A stretch of 10,995 nt of DNA, from positions 1-10,995 of the forward strand of contig JBATEB010000039.1 in NCBI GenBank assembly GCA_049663805.1. The letters are read 5' to 3'. Below the pieces are notes generated by a model. That model saw nothing but the letters and a program-made list of their open reading frames with translations. It did not search any database and had not been told where the DNA came from. Below are positions 5,849 through 10,995 of the stretch, piece by piece (the first letter of the stretch is position 1; every line of letters starts with the position of its first letter). The stretch comes from VBDM01 sp049663805. Its GTDB lineage: Bacteria; Pseudomonadota; Gammaproteobacteria; Burkholderiales; SG8-39. A program made the position numbers and the translations under genes.

Positions 5849-6045
5849 GTCTCGATGCGGTACGCGGCGAGATCGCGCTCATCCTCCTTGATCCACGCTT
5901 GCATTTCCGCGGACGTGAAGCTACGCGGCGCCGGCAACGGGCGCCCTTCCTCGCGCAGGCTCGCCGCCAGGGACAGCAGCAACCGTCGCCGTTCCTCGGC
6001 ACTCAGGCGCCGTGCGGCGGACTCGATTTCCAGGAAATTGCCCAT
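5845..6045 (-). CDS. Small antitoxin-like protein paired with the PIN remnant
   Basis: 66-residue protein: MGNFLEIESAARRLSAEERR, a Leu-rich helix (22-30), then a Pro-rich turn and an acidic, Trp-containing helix (AEMQAWIKEDERDLAAY, 46-62). It looks like the short helical antitoxins that pair with PIN toxins, and its stop overlaps the PIN start (GTGA), the standard coupled arrangement. ATG 6045 is preferred over an upstream in-frame TTG at 6081 because the longer form adds unrelated residues, although no good ribosome-binding site is visible. It lies 60 nt after hflX and may be read through from it. With its toxin broken, it may be kept by chance or as a free antitoxin. Confidence 0.65.
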   Translation of the reverse strand: MGNFLEIESAARRLSAEERRRLLLSLAASLREEGRPLPAPRSFTSAEMQAWIKEDERDLAAYRIET

Positions 6046-6098
6046 GGATGCAAGGCTACACCTCGAAGCCGTGCCCGACAATGTCCGTCTCCCCCGCC

Positions 6099-6120
6099 CC
6101 GAACTTCACGGAGACGTCCG
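6099..6120 (-). repeat. Third scrap of ybiT 5' coding sequence, at the hflX stop codon
   Basis: These 22 nt match ybiT 5353-5374 at 21 positions. In ybiT they encode DVSVKF; here that frame reads PDVSVKFGAG, while hflX ends in another frame as SRTSP followed by TGA. Similarity fades just beyond the stop. The matching stretch in front of hflX is 7429-7450. Confidence 0.65.
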
Positions 6121-7383
6121 GGAGCCCAATTGCTCGCGCAGGCGCGCCACGGCCTCCGGCTCGCCGCGCACCCGCAGGAACGCGCCTGCATCATCGGTGC
6201 GCTCCTCCAGCACCGTGCAGCTGGCGAAGATCTGCCCGCGCAGGTTCTGCGCCGACCAGGGCAGGAAGAGCTCGGCCTCGACGAGGTCGCGCTGGAAGAA
6301 GGCGACGATCGCCTCGCGCAGCCCGGCGACGTCGCCCTCCCGCTTCGCGCTCATCACGACGCAGCCGGGGTACTTCGCGCGCAGCCCCGCCTCGTCCCCG
6401 CCGCGGTCGATCTTGTTGAAGACCAGCAGCCGCGGCACGTCCTGCGCGCCGATCTCGGCCAGCACTTTCCCGGTCACCGCGAGCTGCCGCTCGAACCCGG
6501 CATCGCTCGCATCGACCACCTGGAGGAGCAGCGACGCCTCGAGCGCTTCGTCGAGCGTCGACTTGAACGAGGCGACCAGCCCGTGCGGCAGGTTCTTGAT
6601 GAAGCCGACCGTGTCGCTCACCAGCACGCGCGGCACACTCTCGGGGTGCAGGGCGCGCACGGTGGTATCCAGCGTCGCGAAGAGCTTGTCGGCGACCAGG
6701 ACTTCGCTTCCCGTGAGCGCGCGCATCAGGGTGGACTTGCCCGCATTCGTGTAGCCGACCAGCGCCACGCGGGCGAGCCCCTCGCGCTCCCGCCGCCGCT
6801 CGCGCTGCGTCCGGCGCTCCAGGCCCATGCCGTCGAGCTCCTTCTGCAGCTCGGTGATGCGGTCGCGGATCTTGCGCCGGTCGAGCTCGCCGTGCGACTC
6901 CCCGCCGCTGCGCCCCCCCGTCCCGCTGCGCGCCCGGTCCTTCGGCCCGGCCTGCTTGGCGGCTTCCCGCAGGCGCGGCGCCATGTAGCCCAGGCGCGCG
7001 ATCTCGACCTGCGCGCGCGCGTAGCGCGATGCTGCGTGCCGGTGAAAAATTTCGAGGATCACCATCGTGCGGTCCATCACCTCGCAGCCGACCTCCTTCG
7101 CCAGGTTGAACTGCTGCGAGGGCGAAATCTCGTGGTCGATGAGAATCACGTCGGCCGCGTCGTGCTCGCGTTGGAGGCGCAACTCCTCCCGCTTGCCGGT
7201 CCCGAAATACGCCCCCGACTCGAACCCGGCGCGCTTCTGCGTGAACCTGCCGACCACCTCGAACCCCAGCGTCTTCGCCAGCTGCCGCAACTCCGTCAGC
7301 GACGCCTCGAACTCCACGTCGCCCACGCTGGACAACTGCACCGCCGCCACGATGGCGCGCTTCGGTTTGTGGTCGTCTATCAA
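6106..7383 (-). CDS. hflX: HflX-family ribosome-associated GTPase
   Basis: 425-residue HflX GTPase, which binds 50S subunits and can split stressed or stalled ribosomes. The N-terminal HflX domain has FTQKRAGFESGAYFGTGKRE (47-66), DVILIDHEISPSQQFNL (78-94) and DRTMVILEIFHRHA (104-117). A coiled linker follows (about 165-205). The G domain has G1 GYTNAGKST (210-218), G2 FATLDTTVR, G3 DTVG (257-260), G4 NKID (323-326) and G5 SAK (345-347). The conserved loop usually written GPGETxLExDRR is SGGESHGELDRR (159-170), a variant. The start is the TTG at 7383-7381: no ATG or GTG lies between it and the upstream in-frame stop, and no Shine-Dalgarno is visible. The TTG overlaps the TGA of a short upstream frame (TTGA), so translation is probably coupled to it. 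Confidence 0.93.
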   Translation of the reverse strand: MIDDHKPKRAIVAAVQLSSVGDVEFEASLTELRQLAKTLGFEVVGRFTQKRAGFESGAYFGTGKREELRLQREHDAADVILIDHEISPSQQFNLAKEVGCEVMDRTMVILEIFHRHAASRYARAQVEIARLGYMAPRLREAAKQAGPKDRARSGTGGRSGGESHGELDRRKIRDRITELQKELDGMGLERRTQRERRREREGLARVALVGYTNAGKSTLMRALTGSEVLVADKLFATLDTTVRALHPESVPRVLVSDTVGFIKNLPHGLVASFKSTLDEALEASLLLQVVDASDAGFERQLAVTGKVLAEIGAQDVPRLLVFNKIDRGGDEAGLRAKYPGCVVMSAKREGDVAGLREAIVAFFQRDLVEAELFLPWSAQNLRGQIFASCTVLEERTDDAGAFLRVRGEPEAVARLREQLGSRTSP

Positions 7384-7502
7384 TTGGAAGCGATCGCCAT
7401 GGTTTCCGCGAAGGGCTCAGGTGTCCCGCAGAACTCAACAGAGACGTCCGAGAAACGGGGTTTGGCCCCGAATTGCACCGCGATGTTGGAGACGAAAATC
7501 AC
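7380..7502 (-). pseudogene. ybiT N-terminal remnant acting as possible leader ORF of hflX
   Basis: GTG at 7502-7500 opens a 40-codon frame beginning MIFVSNIAVQFGAKPRFSDV, which matches the start of the YbiT-like protein at 18 of its first 24 residues. It then diverges and stops at TGA 7382-7380. That TGA overlaps the hflX TTG. The frame is too short to be an ABC-F protein, so it is a remnant. Its position between the leader hairpin and hflX, and the 4-nt overlap, allow a role as a translated leader peptide. Confidence 0.7.
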
Positions 7503-7519
7503 TTCGGATTCTGCACACG

Positions 7520-7540
7520 AAAAAGCTGGCGGCGGCCAGC
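7520..7540 (-). terminator. Terminator-like attenuator hairpin in the hflX leader
   Basis: On the minus strand GCTGGC (7540-7535) and GCCAGC (7530-7525) form a perfect 6-bp stem with a CGCC loop, extendable by A-T pairs, followed by five T residues (7524-7520). The third pair is U-A here and U-G in the ybiT hairpin, so pairing is kept while sequence changes. Confidence 0.6.
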
Positions 7541-7567
7541 TTGGATTGTGACCAACTGCGAGGGCGG

Positions 7568-7576
7568 ATTATAGCA
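7568..7576 (-). promoter_or_regulatory. Extended -10 promoter of hflX
   Basis: TGCTATAAT on the minus strand is identical to the ybiT element. The bases upstream of it differ from those at ybiT, so the duplication begins at the -10 box. No clear -35 is visible. Confidence 0.65.
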
Positions 7577-7641
7577 ATCTCGAAAGCAATTCACGAACCC
7601 TGCGGTGTAGAAAGACCGCCGGGAAAATGCGCGGGAGCGAG

Positions 7642-7670
7642 TTGAAAGTTGTGACGCTACGCTATACACT
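7642..7670 (+). promoter_or_regulatory. Promoter of the higB-higA pair
   Basis: TTGAAA (7642-7647), a 17-nt spacer and TACACT (7665-7670) form a sigma-70-like promoter. The last -10 base is 7 nt before the A of the higB ATG, so transcription would start at or next to the start codon. No Shine-Dalgarno sequence precedes higB. Confidence 0.5.
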
Positions 7671-7676
7671 GCGCGG

Positions 7677-7955
7677 ATGATCAGGCAGTTCTTGCACAAG
7701 GGTCTGCGGACATTTTTTGAGCGAGGGAGCAAGGCCGGGATTCAACCGCATCACGCCGCGCGACTTGCGCGGCAATTGACCCGCCTGGATGGCGCCAAGA
7801 GCCCGGATGATATGAACGTACCGGGCTGGGGCTTGCACCCGTTGCAGGGCAAGCCGCCGGGACGCTACGCGATCATCGTAAACGGCAACTGGCGCCTCAC
7901 CTTCAAGTTCGAAGGAACCGATGCCGTGCTGGTGGACTACGTCGACTATCACTGA
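7677..7955 (+). CDS. higB: HigB-type (RelE/ParE superfamily) toxin
   Basis: 92-residue HigB toxin, a ribosome-dependent mRNA endonuclease in its family. Conserved stretches are FLHKGLRTFFERG (5-17), HAARLARQLTRLDGA (26-40), PGWGLHPLQG (49-58), and the C-terminal NGNWRLTFKFEGTDAVLVDY (69-88) ending DYH, which carries the typical WRxxF core and terminal His. The length is standard and nothing is broken. The toxin gene comes first and the antitoxin second, the reverse of most type II modules but normal for HigBA. The promoter placement suggests a leaderless or near-leaderless message. Confidence 0.93.
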   Translation: MIRQFLHKGLRTFFERGSKAGIQPHHAARLARQLTRLDGAKSPDDMNVPGWGLHPLQGKPPGRYAIIVNGNWRLTFKFEGTDAVLVDYVDYH

Positions 7956-7968
7956 AAGGATGAAGACC

Positions 7969-8280
7969 ATGAGCCGTATGCATAACCCGCCGCACCCCGG
8001 CGCCACCCTGCGTGAAGACGTGCTGCCCGCACTGGGCCTGTCTGTGACCGAGGCCGCGCTGCAATTGGGCGTGACTCGCGCCGCCCTGTCGCGCGTGCTG
8101 AACGAGCGCGCGGCGATCTCGCCCGCCATGGCACTGCGACTCGAAGGCTGGCTCGGGGTAGCGCGCGGCGGGCGCGCCGACCTGTGGGTTGCGCAGCAGG
8201 CCGCATTCGACCTGTGGCGGGCGCGCAAGGCCGGGGCGCCGAAAGTAAAGCACGCGCCGCGGGAACTGGAAGCGGCATAA
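7969..8280 (+). CDS. higA: HigA-type antitoxin, HTH domain
   Basis: 103-residue HigA/VapI-family antitoxin with a Cro/C1-type helix-turn-helix. It has HPGATLREDVLPALGLSVTE (9-28), the HTH LQLGVTRAALSRVLNERAAIS, the following ALRLEGWLG, and WVAQQAAFDLWRAR near the C-terminus. ATG 7969 is chosen because AAGGA (7956-7960) sits 8 nt upstream; the in-frame ATG at 7960 would overlap that site. It starts 13 nt after the higB stop, so the genes are co-transcribed. It should neutralise HigB and repress the higBA promoter. Confidence 0.92.
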   Translation: MSRMHNPPHPGATLREDVLPALGLSVTEAALQLGVTRAALSRVLNERAAISPAMALRLEGWLGVARGGRADLWVAQQAAFDLWRARKAGAPKVKHAPRELEAA

Positions 8281-8319
8281 CGGTCGCCAAGAGGCGCTGG
8301 CGGAGGCCGAGGCGGGTTT

Positions 8320-8367
8320 TCATTCGAGCAGGATTCGCGCGAGGACATTGGTATCGAGCGCGATCAC
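8320..8367 (-). pseudogene. N-terminal remnant of a PIN-domain (VapC) toxin
   Basis: GTG at 8367-8365 opens a 15-codon frame, VIALDTNVLARILLE, ending in TGA at 8322-8320. This is the characteristic VapC N-terminus with the first catalytic Asp (LDTN). Nothing PIN-like follows in any frame before higA, so the gene was cut off after the first strand and helix. The GTG overlaps the stop of the fragment upstream (GTGA). Confidence 0.6.
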
Positions 8368-8447
8368 TTGCGGCGGCGCTTGCGCGCGTAGGCGCGGATG
8401 CGCGCACCGTCCGCAGCGACCGCTCGCAGGACGGCCTCGTCATACCA
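8364..8447 (-). pseudogene. C-terminal remnant of a probable antitoxin
   Basis: 27 codons of open frame after an in-frame stop, containing DEAVLRAVAADGARIRAYAR and a basic end KRRRK, terminate in a TGA that overlaps the PIN remnant GTG. By position this is the tail of the cognate antitoxin. No start codon or N-terminal domain is left. The family was not recognised. Confidence 0.45.
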
Positions 8448-8487
8448 TCACCCGGCTTTTCGCCTGATCTACATCGTGGAGAACGGG

Positions 8488-8512
8488 AAAACCCGTGGTC
8501 GATGACCACGGG
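8488..8512 (-). terminator. Intrinsic terminator of the doxX transcript
   Basis: CCCGTGGTC and GACCACGGG (8492-8500 and 8504-8512) form a perfect 9-bp stem with a 3-nt loop. On the minus strand it is followed by TTTT (8491-8488). It begins 31 nt after the doxX stop. The T-run is short, but the stem is strong and correctly placed. Confidence 0.65.
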
Positions 8513-8542
8513 CTCCCGCTTGCGAGGACTGCGAGGATCTAC

Positions 8543-9010
8543 TTACGCCAGCGCCTGACGCACCCGCGCGGGCGCCACGTCGGCGGCGGCGCGGTCCAGC
8601 CCGAAACGCCCGGAGCCGTGCGCGATCACGCTGAGCAGGCCGCCGAGGATCGCGAGGTTCTTCACGAAGTGGATCTGCTGGTTCAGCACCTGGTCCGCCG
8701 GGACGCCCCAGTAGGCGTGGAAGATGAACGTGGCGGGAATGGTAAACAGAGCGAGCGCGAGCGCCGCCCAGCGCGCTTTCCATCCCAGAAGGAGCATCGC
8801 GCCTGCGGCCAGCTCGAGCAGCAGGGCCGGCCAGATGAGCAGCTCGGCAACCGGCATTCCATAGGCCTTCATGTAGCCGACGTTGCCGTCCATGTACACG
8901 AGCTTGGTGTAGCCCGACCAGAGGAACAGGACCGCCAGCGCGACGCGGCCGGCGAGCGCCGCCCAATCGGTGACTGCGGATGTCGCGGAGTTTCGGATAT
9001 TCGATTGCAT
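8543..9010 (-). CDS. DoxX-family integral membrane protein
   Basis: 155-residue DoxX-like protein with four predicted membrane helices, at about residues 18-37, 55-77, 80-100 and 112-130. The first has the family stretch GRVALAVLFLWSGYTKL, and the second follows PVAELLIWPALLLELAAGAM. Members of this family are small inner-membrane proteins often tied to sulfur, thiol or oxidative-stress functions, but the activity of this one cannot be inferred. The ATG at 9010 has AGGAG about 7 nt upstream. It lies 80 nt after the SnoaL-like gene on the same strand, with a terminator-like hairpin in the gap, so it is probably expressed by read-through at a lower level. Confidence 0.87.
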   Translation of the reverse strand: MQSNIRNSATSAVTDWAALAGRVALAVLFLWSGYTKLVYMDGNVGYMKAYGMPVAELLIWPALLLELAAGAMLLLGWKARWAALALALFTIPATFIFHAYWGVPADQVLNQQIHFVKNLAILGGLLSVIAHGSGRFGLDRAAADVAPARVRQALA

Positions 9011-9035
9011 GGGGTTCTCCTATCGTTATGAGGGT

Positions 9036-9063
9036 AAAAACCCGGACGGACCATCCGCCCGGG
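9036..9063 (-). terminator. Intercistronic terminator/attenuator ahead of doxX
   Basis: On the minus strand, arms 9063-9054 and 9050-9041 pair over 10 bp with one G-U pair and a 3-nt loop, followed by five T residues (9040-9036). On the plus strand the G-U becomes an A-C mismatch, so the signal favours minus-strand transcription. It lies only about 25 nt before the doxX ATG. Confidence 0.55.
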
Positions 9064-9090
9064 GTGATTCGGCGTTTGCCGGGCGCGCGC

Positions 9091-9645
9091 TCACTGGCCG
9101 AGCCCGATCTGCTTCATGAAGTCCTGGTTGTCCCAGAAGAGCCACTCGTGATCCATCGTCGCGCCCTTCCAGTGCCCGATGGTGGCCATGCCGATGGCGA
9201 AGCGCTTTCCGGTCGGAGCGATCGTTTTCCCTTCCCCCGCGGGCATCGGGCGGCTGAAGGTTCCGGTCATCACGCCGGTCACCGCGGTCCAGGTTCCGGA
9301 ACCGAAGCGGATCGGGTGCACCTTGATGGTGATGTCGGGAGCGAAGACGAAGAGCGCCTTCAGGTCCTCGATGTGCCGGTCGATGCCCCGGGTCTCGTGG
9401 CCGTCGGGCCAGGTGACGACGATGTCCTTCGCGTGGGACTCGTGCAGCCGGTCCCACTTCTGGTTGCTGAACACGTCGAAGTCGAGCACATCGAAGGTCT
9501 TCAGGTTGCGTTCCACCGCCGCCGCCTGCCGCTCGGGCGCCGGAGGCGGGGTGGTCGGATGCTCGGCCGGAGATTGCGCAAAGGCCAGGCCGGCCAGGGC
9601 CGAGAGCGTGACGGCGAGCAGCGTCTTGCGATAGAGGGTTTTCAT
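9091..9645 (-). CDS. Exported SnoaL-like (NTF2-fold) protein
   Basis: 184-residue protein with a Sec signal peptide (MKTLYRKTLLAVTLSALAGL, cleavage likely after AFA at residue 23), a Pro/Ala-rich spacer, and a SnoaL/ester-cyclase-like NTF2 domain (about 44-180). Recognisable parts include FDVFSNQKWDRLHESHAKDI, the ETRGIDRHIEDLKALF helix, and the strands TAVTGVMTGTF and MDHEWLFWDNQDFMKQIGL. Cytoplasmic members cyclise polyketide esters; exported relatives have no assigned reaction, so none is assumed. ATG 9645 follows GGAAG. It is divergent from a LysR gene and upstream of doxX, which suggests control by that regulator. Confidence 0.85.
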   Translation of the reverse strand: MKTLYRKTLLAVTLSALAGLAFAQSPAEHPTTPPPAPERQAAAVERNLKTFDVLDFDVFSNQKWDRLHESHAKDIVVTWPDGHETRGIDRHIEDLKALFVFAPDITIKVHPIRFGSGTWTAVTGVMTGTFSRPMPAGEGKTIAPTGKRFAIGMATIGHWKGATMDHEWLFWDNQDFMKQIGLGQ

Positions 9646-9714
9646 GAGGCTTCCTTTCCTCGAGATGACTTCTGCTTTCGATCCGCGCCGGAACCCTTCC
9701 GGCCCGATGGCGGC

Positions 9715-9743
9715 ATTACATCAGTTGCTCGAAGATGAATAAA
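9715..9743 (-). promoter_or_regulatory. Candidate promoter of the SnoaL-like gene
   Basis: On the minus strand TGTAAT (9720-9715), a 5 of 6 match to the -10 consensus, is preceded after 17 nt by a weak -35, TTTATT (9743-9738). The predicted leader is about 63 nt. Confidence 0.35.
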
Positions 9744-9754
9744 CGCCTACGCTG

Positions 9755-9773
9755 TGAATTCATTAGTTACTAA
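9755..9773. promoter_or_regulatory. Tandem palindromes next to the LysR start, possible operator
   Basis: TGAATTCA (9755-9762) is directly followed by TTAGT-T-ACTAA (9763-9773). These AT-rich palindromes stand out in GC-rich DNA and lie just before the LysR ATG in the divergent region, where LysR regulators usually bind. They do not form a clean T-N11-A box, so the assignment is tentative. Confidence 0.35.
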
Positions 9774-9785
9774 AAAGCAACGATC

Positions 9786-10706
9786 ATGGCCACCGACGTT
9801 CTCACCGGAATGCGCGTGTTCGCCACGGTGGTGGACGCGGGCAGCTTCGCCGGCGCCGCGGACAAGCTCGATCTCTCGCGCGGGATGACCTCGCGCTACG
9901 TGGCGCAGATCGAAGCGCACCTGGGTGTGCGCCTGCTCAACCGCACCACCCGCCGCCAGTCCCTCACCGAAGCCGGCCTGGACTACTATCAGCGCGCGAC
10001 GCAGGTGCTCGCCCTGGTCGAGGAGGCCGAGCATTCCGCCGCGAAAGGTTCGGCCGAGCCGCGCGGCACCTTGCGCGTGAACGCCTCGGTGGCGTTCGGC
10101 GCGAAGCACCTGGGCCCCGCGATCGGCGCCTGGCTGCGGCGCCACCCGCAGGTCAAGGCCGACCTGACCTTGAACGATCGCATCGTCGATCTCATCGAGG
10201 AAGGCTTCGACGTGGCGGTGCGCATCGCGAGCCGCATCGATCCGGGCCTCATCGCGCGCCCCATCACGCGCGCGCGCCTCGCCGTGTGCGCGGCGCCCGC
10301 GTACCTCGAAGCGCACGGCACGCCGAAATCGCCCGCCGACCTCGCGCGCCACAACTGCCTCACCTACGCCTACGCCGGGCACCAGGGCGAGTGGCGCTTC
10401 AGGCGCCGCGGGCGGGATCAGGGGGTGAAAGTGTCAGGCAACGTGCACGGCAACAACGGCGACATCCTGTGCAGCGCCGCCGCCGAGGGGCTGGGCGTGA
10501 TCGTGCAGCCGACCTTCCTGGTCTACGAGCTGCTGCGCGCGAAGAAGCTGGTACGCATTCTCCAGGGCTGGGAAACCGGCGAAGCATCCACCATCTACGC
10601 CGTCTACCCGAGCCGGCAGTTCCTCACGCCGAAGGTGCGAAGCTTCATCGATTTCCTGGTCGAGTGTTTCGGACGCGATCCTTATTGGGACAAGGGACTC
10701 GACTGA
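9786..10706 (+). CDS. LysR-family transcriptional regulator
   Basis: 306-residue LysR-type regulator of typical length. The N-terminal winged HTH (about 4-62) has FATVVDAGSFAGAADKLDLS, SRYVAQIEAHLGVRLLNRTT and RRQSLTEAG. The effector-binding domain (about 90-298) has GTLRVNASVAFG, LTLNDRIVDLIEEGFDVAVR and ADLARHNCLTY. The ATG at 9786 precedes MATDVLTGMRVFATV, the normal distance to the HTH. It is divergent from the SnoaL-like/doxX genes across 140 nt, so those are the likely targets, together with its own promoter. The effector is unknown. Confidence 0.95.
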   Translation: MATDVLTGMRVFATVVDAGSFAGAADKLDLSRGMTSRYVAQIEAHLGVRLLNRTTRRQSLTEAGLDYYQRATQVLALVEEAEHSAAKGSAEPRGTLRVNASVAFGAKHLGPAIGAWLRRHPQVKADLTLNDRIVDLIEEGFDVAVRIASRIDPGLIARPITRARLAVCAAPAYLEAHGTPKSPADLARHNCLTYAYAGHQGEWRFRRRGRDQGVKVSGNVHGNNGDILCSAAAEGLGVIVQPTFLVYELLRAKKLVRILQGWETGEASTIYAVYPSRQFLTPKVRSFIDFLVECFGRDPYWDKGLD

Positions 10707-10761
10707 GCGAACCGGAACGCGAACGGCCACCGGGCGCGGGCCGCCGGAGCGGGAAGCGCGG

Positions 10762-10995
10762 CTACTCGATCCCCACCGCGGCGAACGTCGCCTTGGCCGC
10801 CGGGGTCCCGAGAAAGCGAAGAAAATCCTTCGCGACGTCCTCGGTGGGCGCTTCGGTCATCAATCCCGCGATATACGCGGTCCGGTGCTGGATCTGCTCG
10901 GGCAGCGGCCCGACGAACTTCAGGCCGCCCCTGGGCTCGAAGAGCCTGATCGCGGTGATCGCACCGAAGCCGATCTCGTTGCTTCTGCCGTTGAT
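10762..10995 (-). CDS. C-terminal part of a ModA-like periplasmic substrate-binding protein
   Basis: The last 77 codons and stop of a gene that begins beyond the right edge. The sequence INGRSNEIGFGAITAI, then GPLPEQIQHRTAYIAGLMTE, and the terminal AKDFLRFLGTPAAKATFAAV and GIE match the C-terminal lobe of type 2 periplasmic binding proteins of the molybdate (ModA) kind, where the final helix packs against the hinge. Ligand-binding residues are mostly outside the window, so the ligand is not assigned. It converges with the LysR gene across 55 nt without a clear terminator. Confidence 0.75.
   Translation of the reverse strand: MNGRSNEIGFGAITAIRLFEPRGGLKFVGPLPEQIQHRTAYIAGLMTEAPTEDVAKDFLRFLGTPAAKATFAAVGIE

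Larger units (their letters stand above)
7429..7577 (-). repeat. Leader repeat, copy 2 (in front of hflX)
   Basis: Diverged duplicate of the ybiT promoter-leader-N-terminus segment at 5353-5500, in the same orientation. The extended -10, the hairpin and the start codon keep their spacing: 28 nt from -10 to hairpin in both, and 22 against 23 nt from hairpin to start. Similarity ends upstream at the -10 box and downstream at about codon 25. Confidence 0.85.

Noticed and set aside
6046..6081. Longer antitoxin start at TTG 6081
   Set aside because: The added residues show no family pattern and overlap the intergenic space after hflX; ATG 6045 fits the compact antitoxin better.
5788..7551. 587-codon plus-strand open frame opposite hflX and the antitoxin
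   Set aside because: Its product is rich in Arg, Pro, Ala and His with no domain, and it is an exact shadow of the clearly coding hflX frame in GC-rich DNA. It also crosses the duplicated ybiT leader.
1..10995. CRISPR arrays, insertion sequences, tRNA or rRNA genes
   Set aside because: No regularly spaced repeats, transposase motifs, paired terminal repeats or cloverleaf-like sequences were seen. The only long repeats are the ybiT/hflX leader copies.

Overview
The window is GC-rich bacterial chromosome (about 60-65% GC by eye) with tightly packed genes. It most resembles a betaproteobacterium, judging by the YbiT-type ABC-F, the HflX, the HigBA/MazEF modules, and the TTG/GTG starts with strong GC3 bias. 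No rRNA, tRNA, CRISPR array, transposase or phage gene was seen. Genus-level placement is not possible from the sequence alone.

Left part (1-3059): an ECF sigma factor gene and its soluble zinc-type anti-sigma gene (ATGA overlap) are followed on the minus strand by a SAM-dependent methyltransferase that runs off the left edge. A paralogous methyltransferase and an exported group I truncated hemoglobin run in the opposite direction. The 235-nt divergent region carries an ECF-like GGAACC...CGTC promoter facing each way. This suggests one stress regulon whose sigma factor controls its own operon and the methyltransferase-globin operon. The methyltransferases have the ArsM fold and spacing but lack the cysteines that ArsM uses to bind arsenite at two of its conserved positions.

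Middle part (3060-8542): two ribosome-associated factors, a YbiT-like ABC-F ATPase and an HflX GTPase, alternate with toxin-antitoxin genes. These are an intact MazEF-type pair, an antitoxin with a broken PIN toxin, an intact HigBA-type pair and a vestigial antitoxin/PIN remnant. The most notable feature is a duplicated segment of about 150 bp. The extended -10 promoter, the short leader with a terminator-like hairpin, and the first ~24 codons of the ABC-F gene recur in front of hflX, with hairpin position conserved to the base. The copy in front of hflX leaves a 40-codon reading frame whose stop codon overlaps the hflX TTG start. A third scrap of the same sequence sits at the hflX stop codon. 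This looks like a shared attenuation leader for two factors that act on stalled or stressed ribosomes. The ABC-F also lacks the Walker A lysine of its first nucleotide-binding domain.

Right part (8543-10995): a DoxX-family membrane protein and an exported SnoaL-like protein are transcribed leftward, with a terminator-like hairpin between them. A LysR-type regulator is divergent from them. At the right edge is the C-terminal end of a ModA-like periplasmic binding protein on the minus strand.
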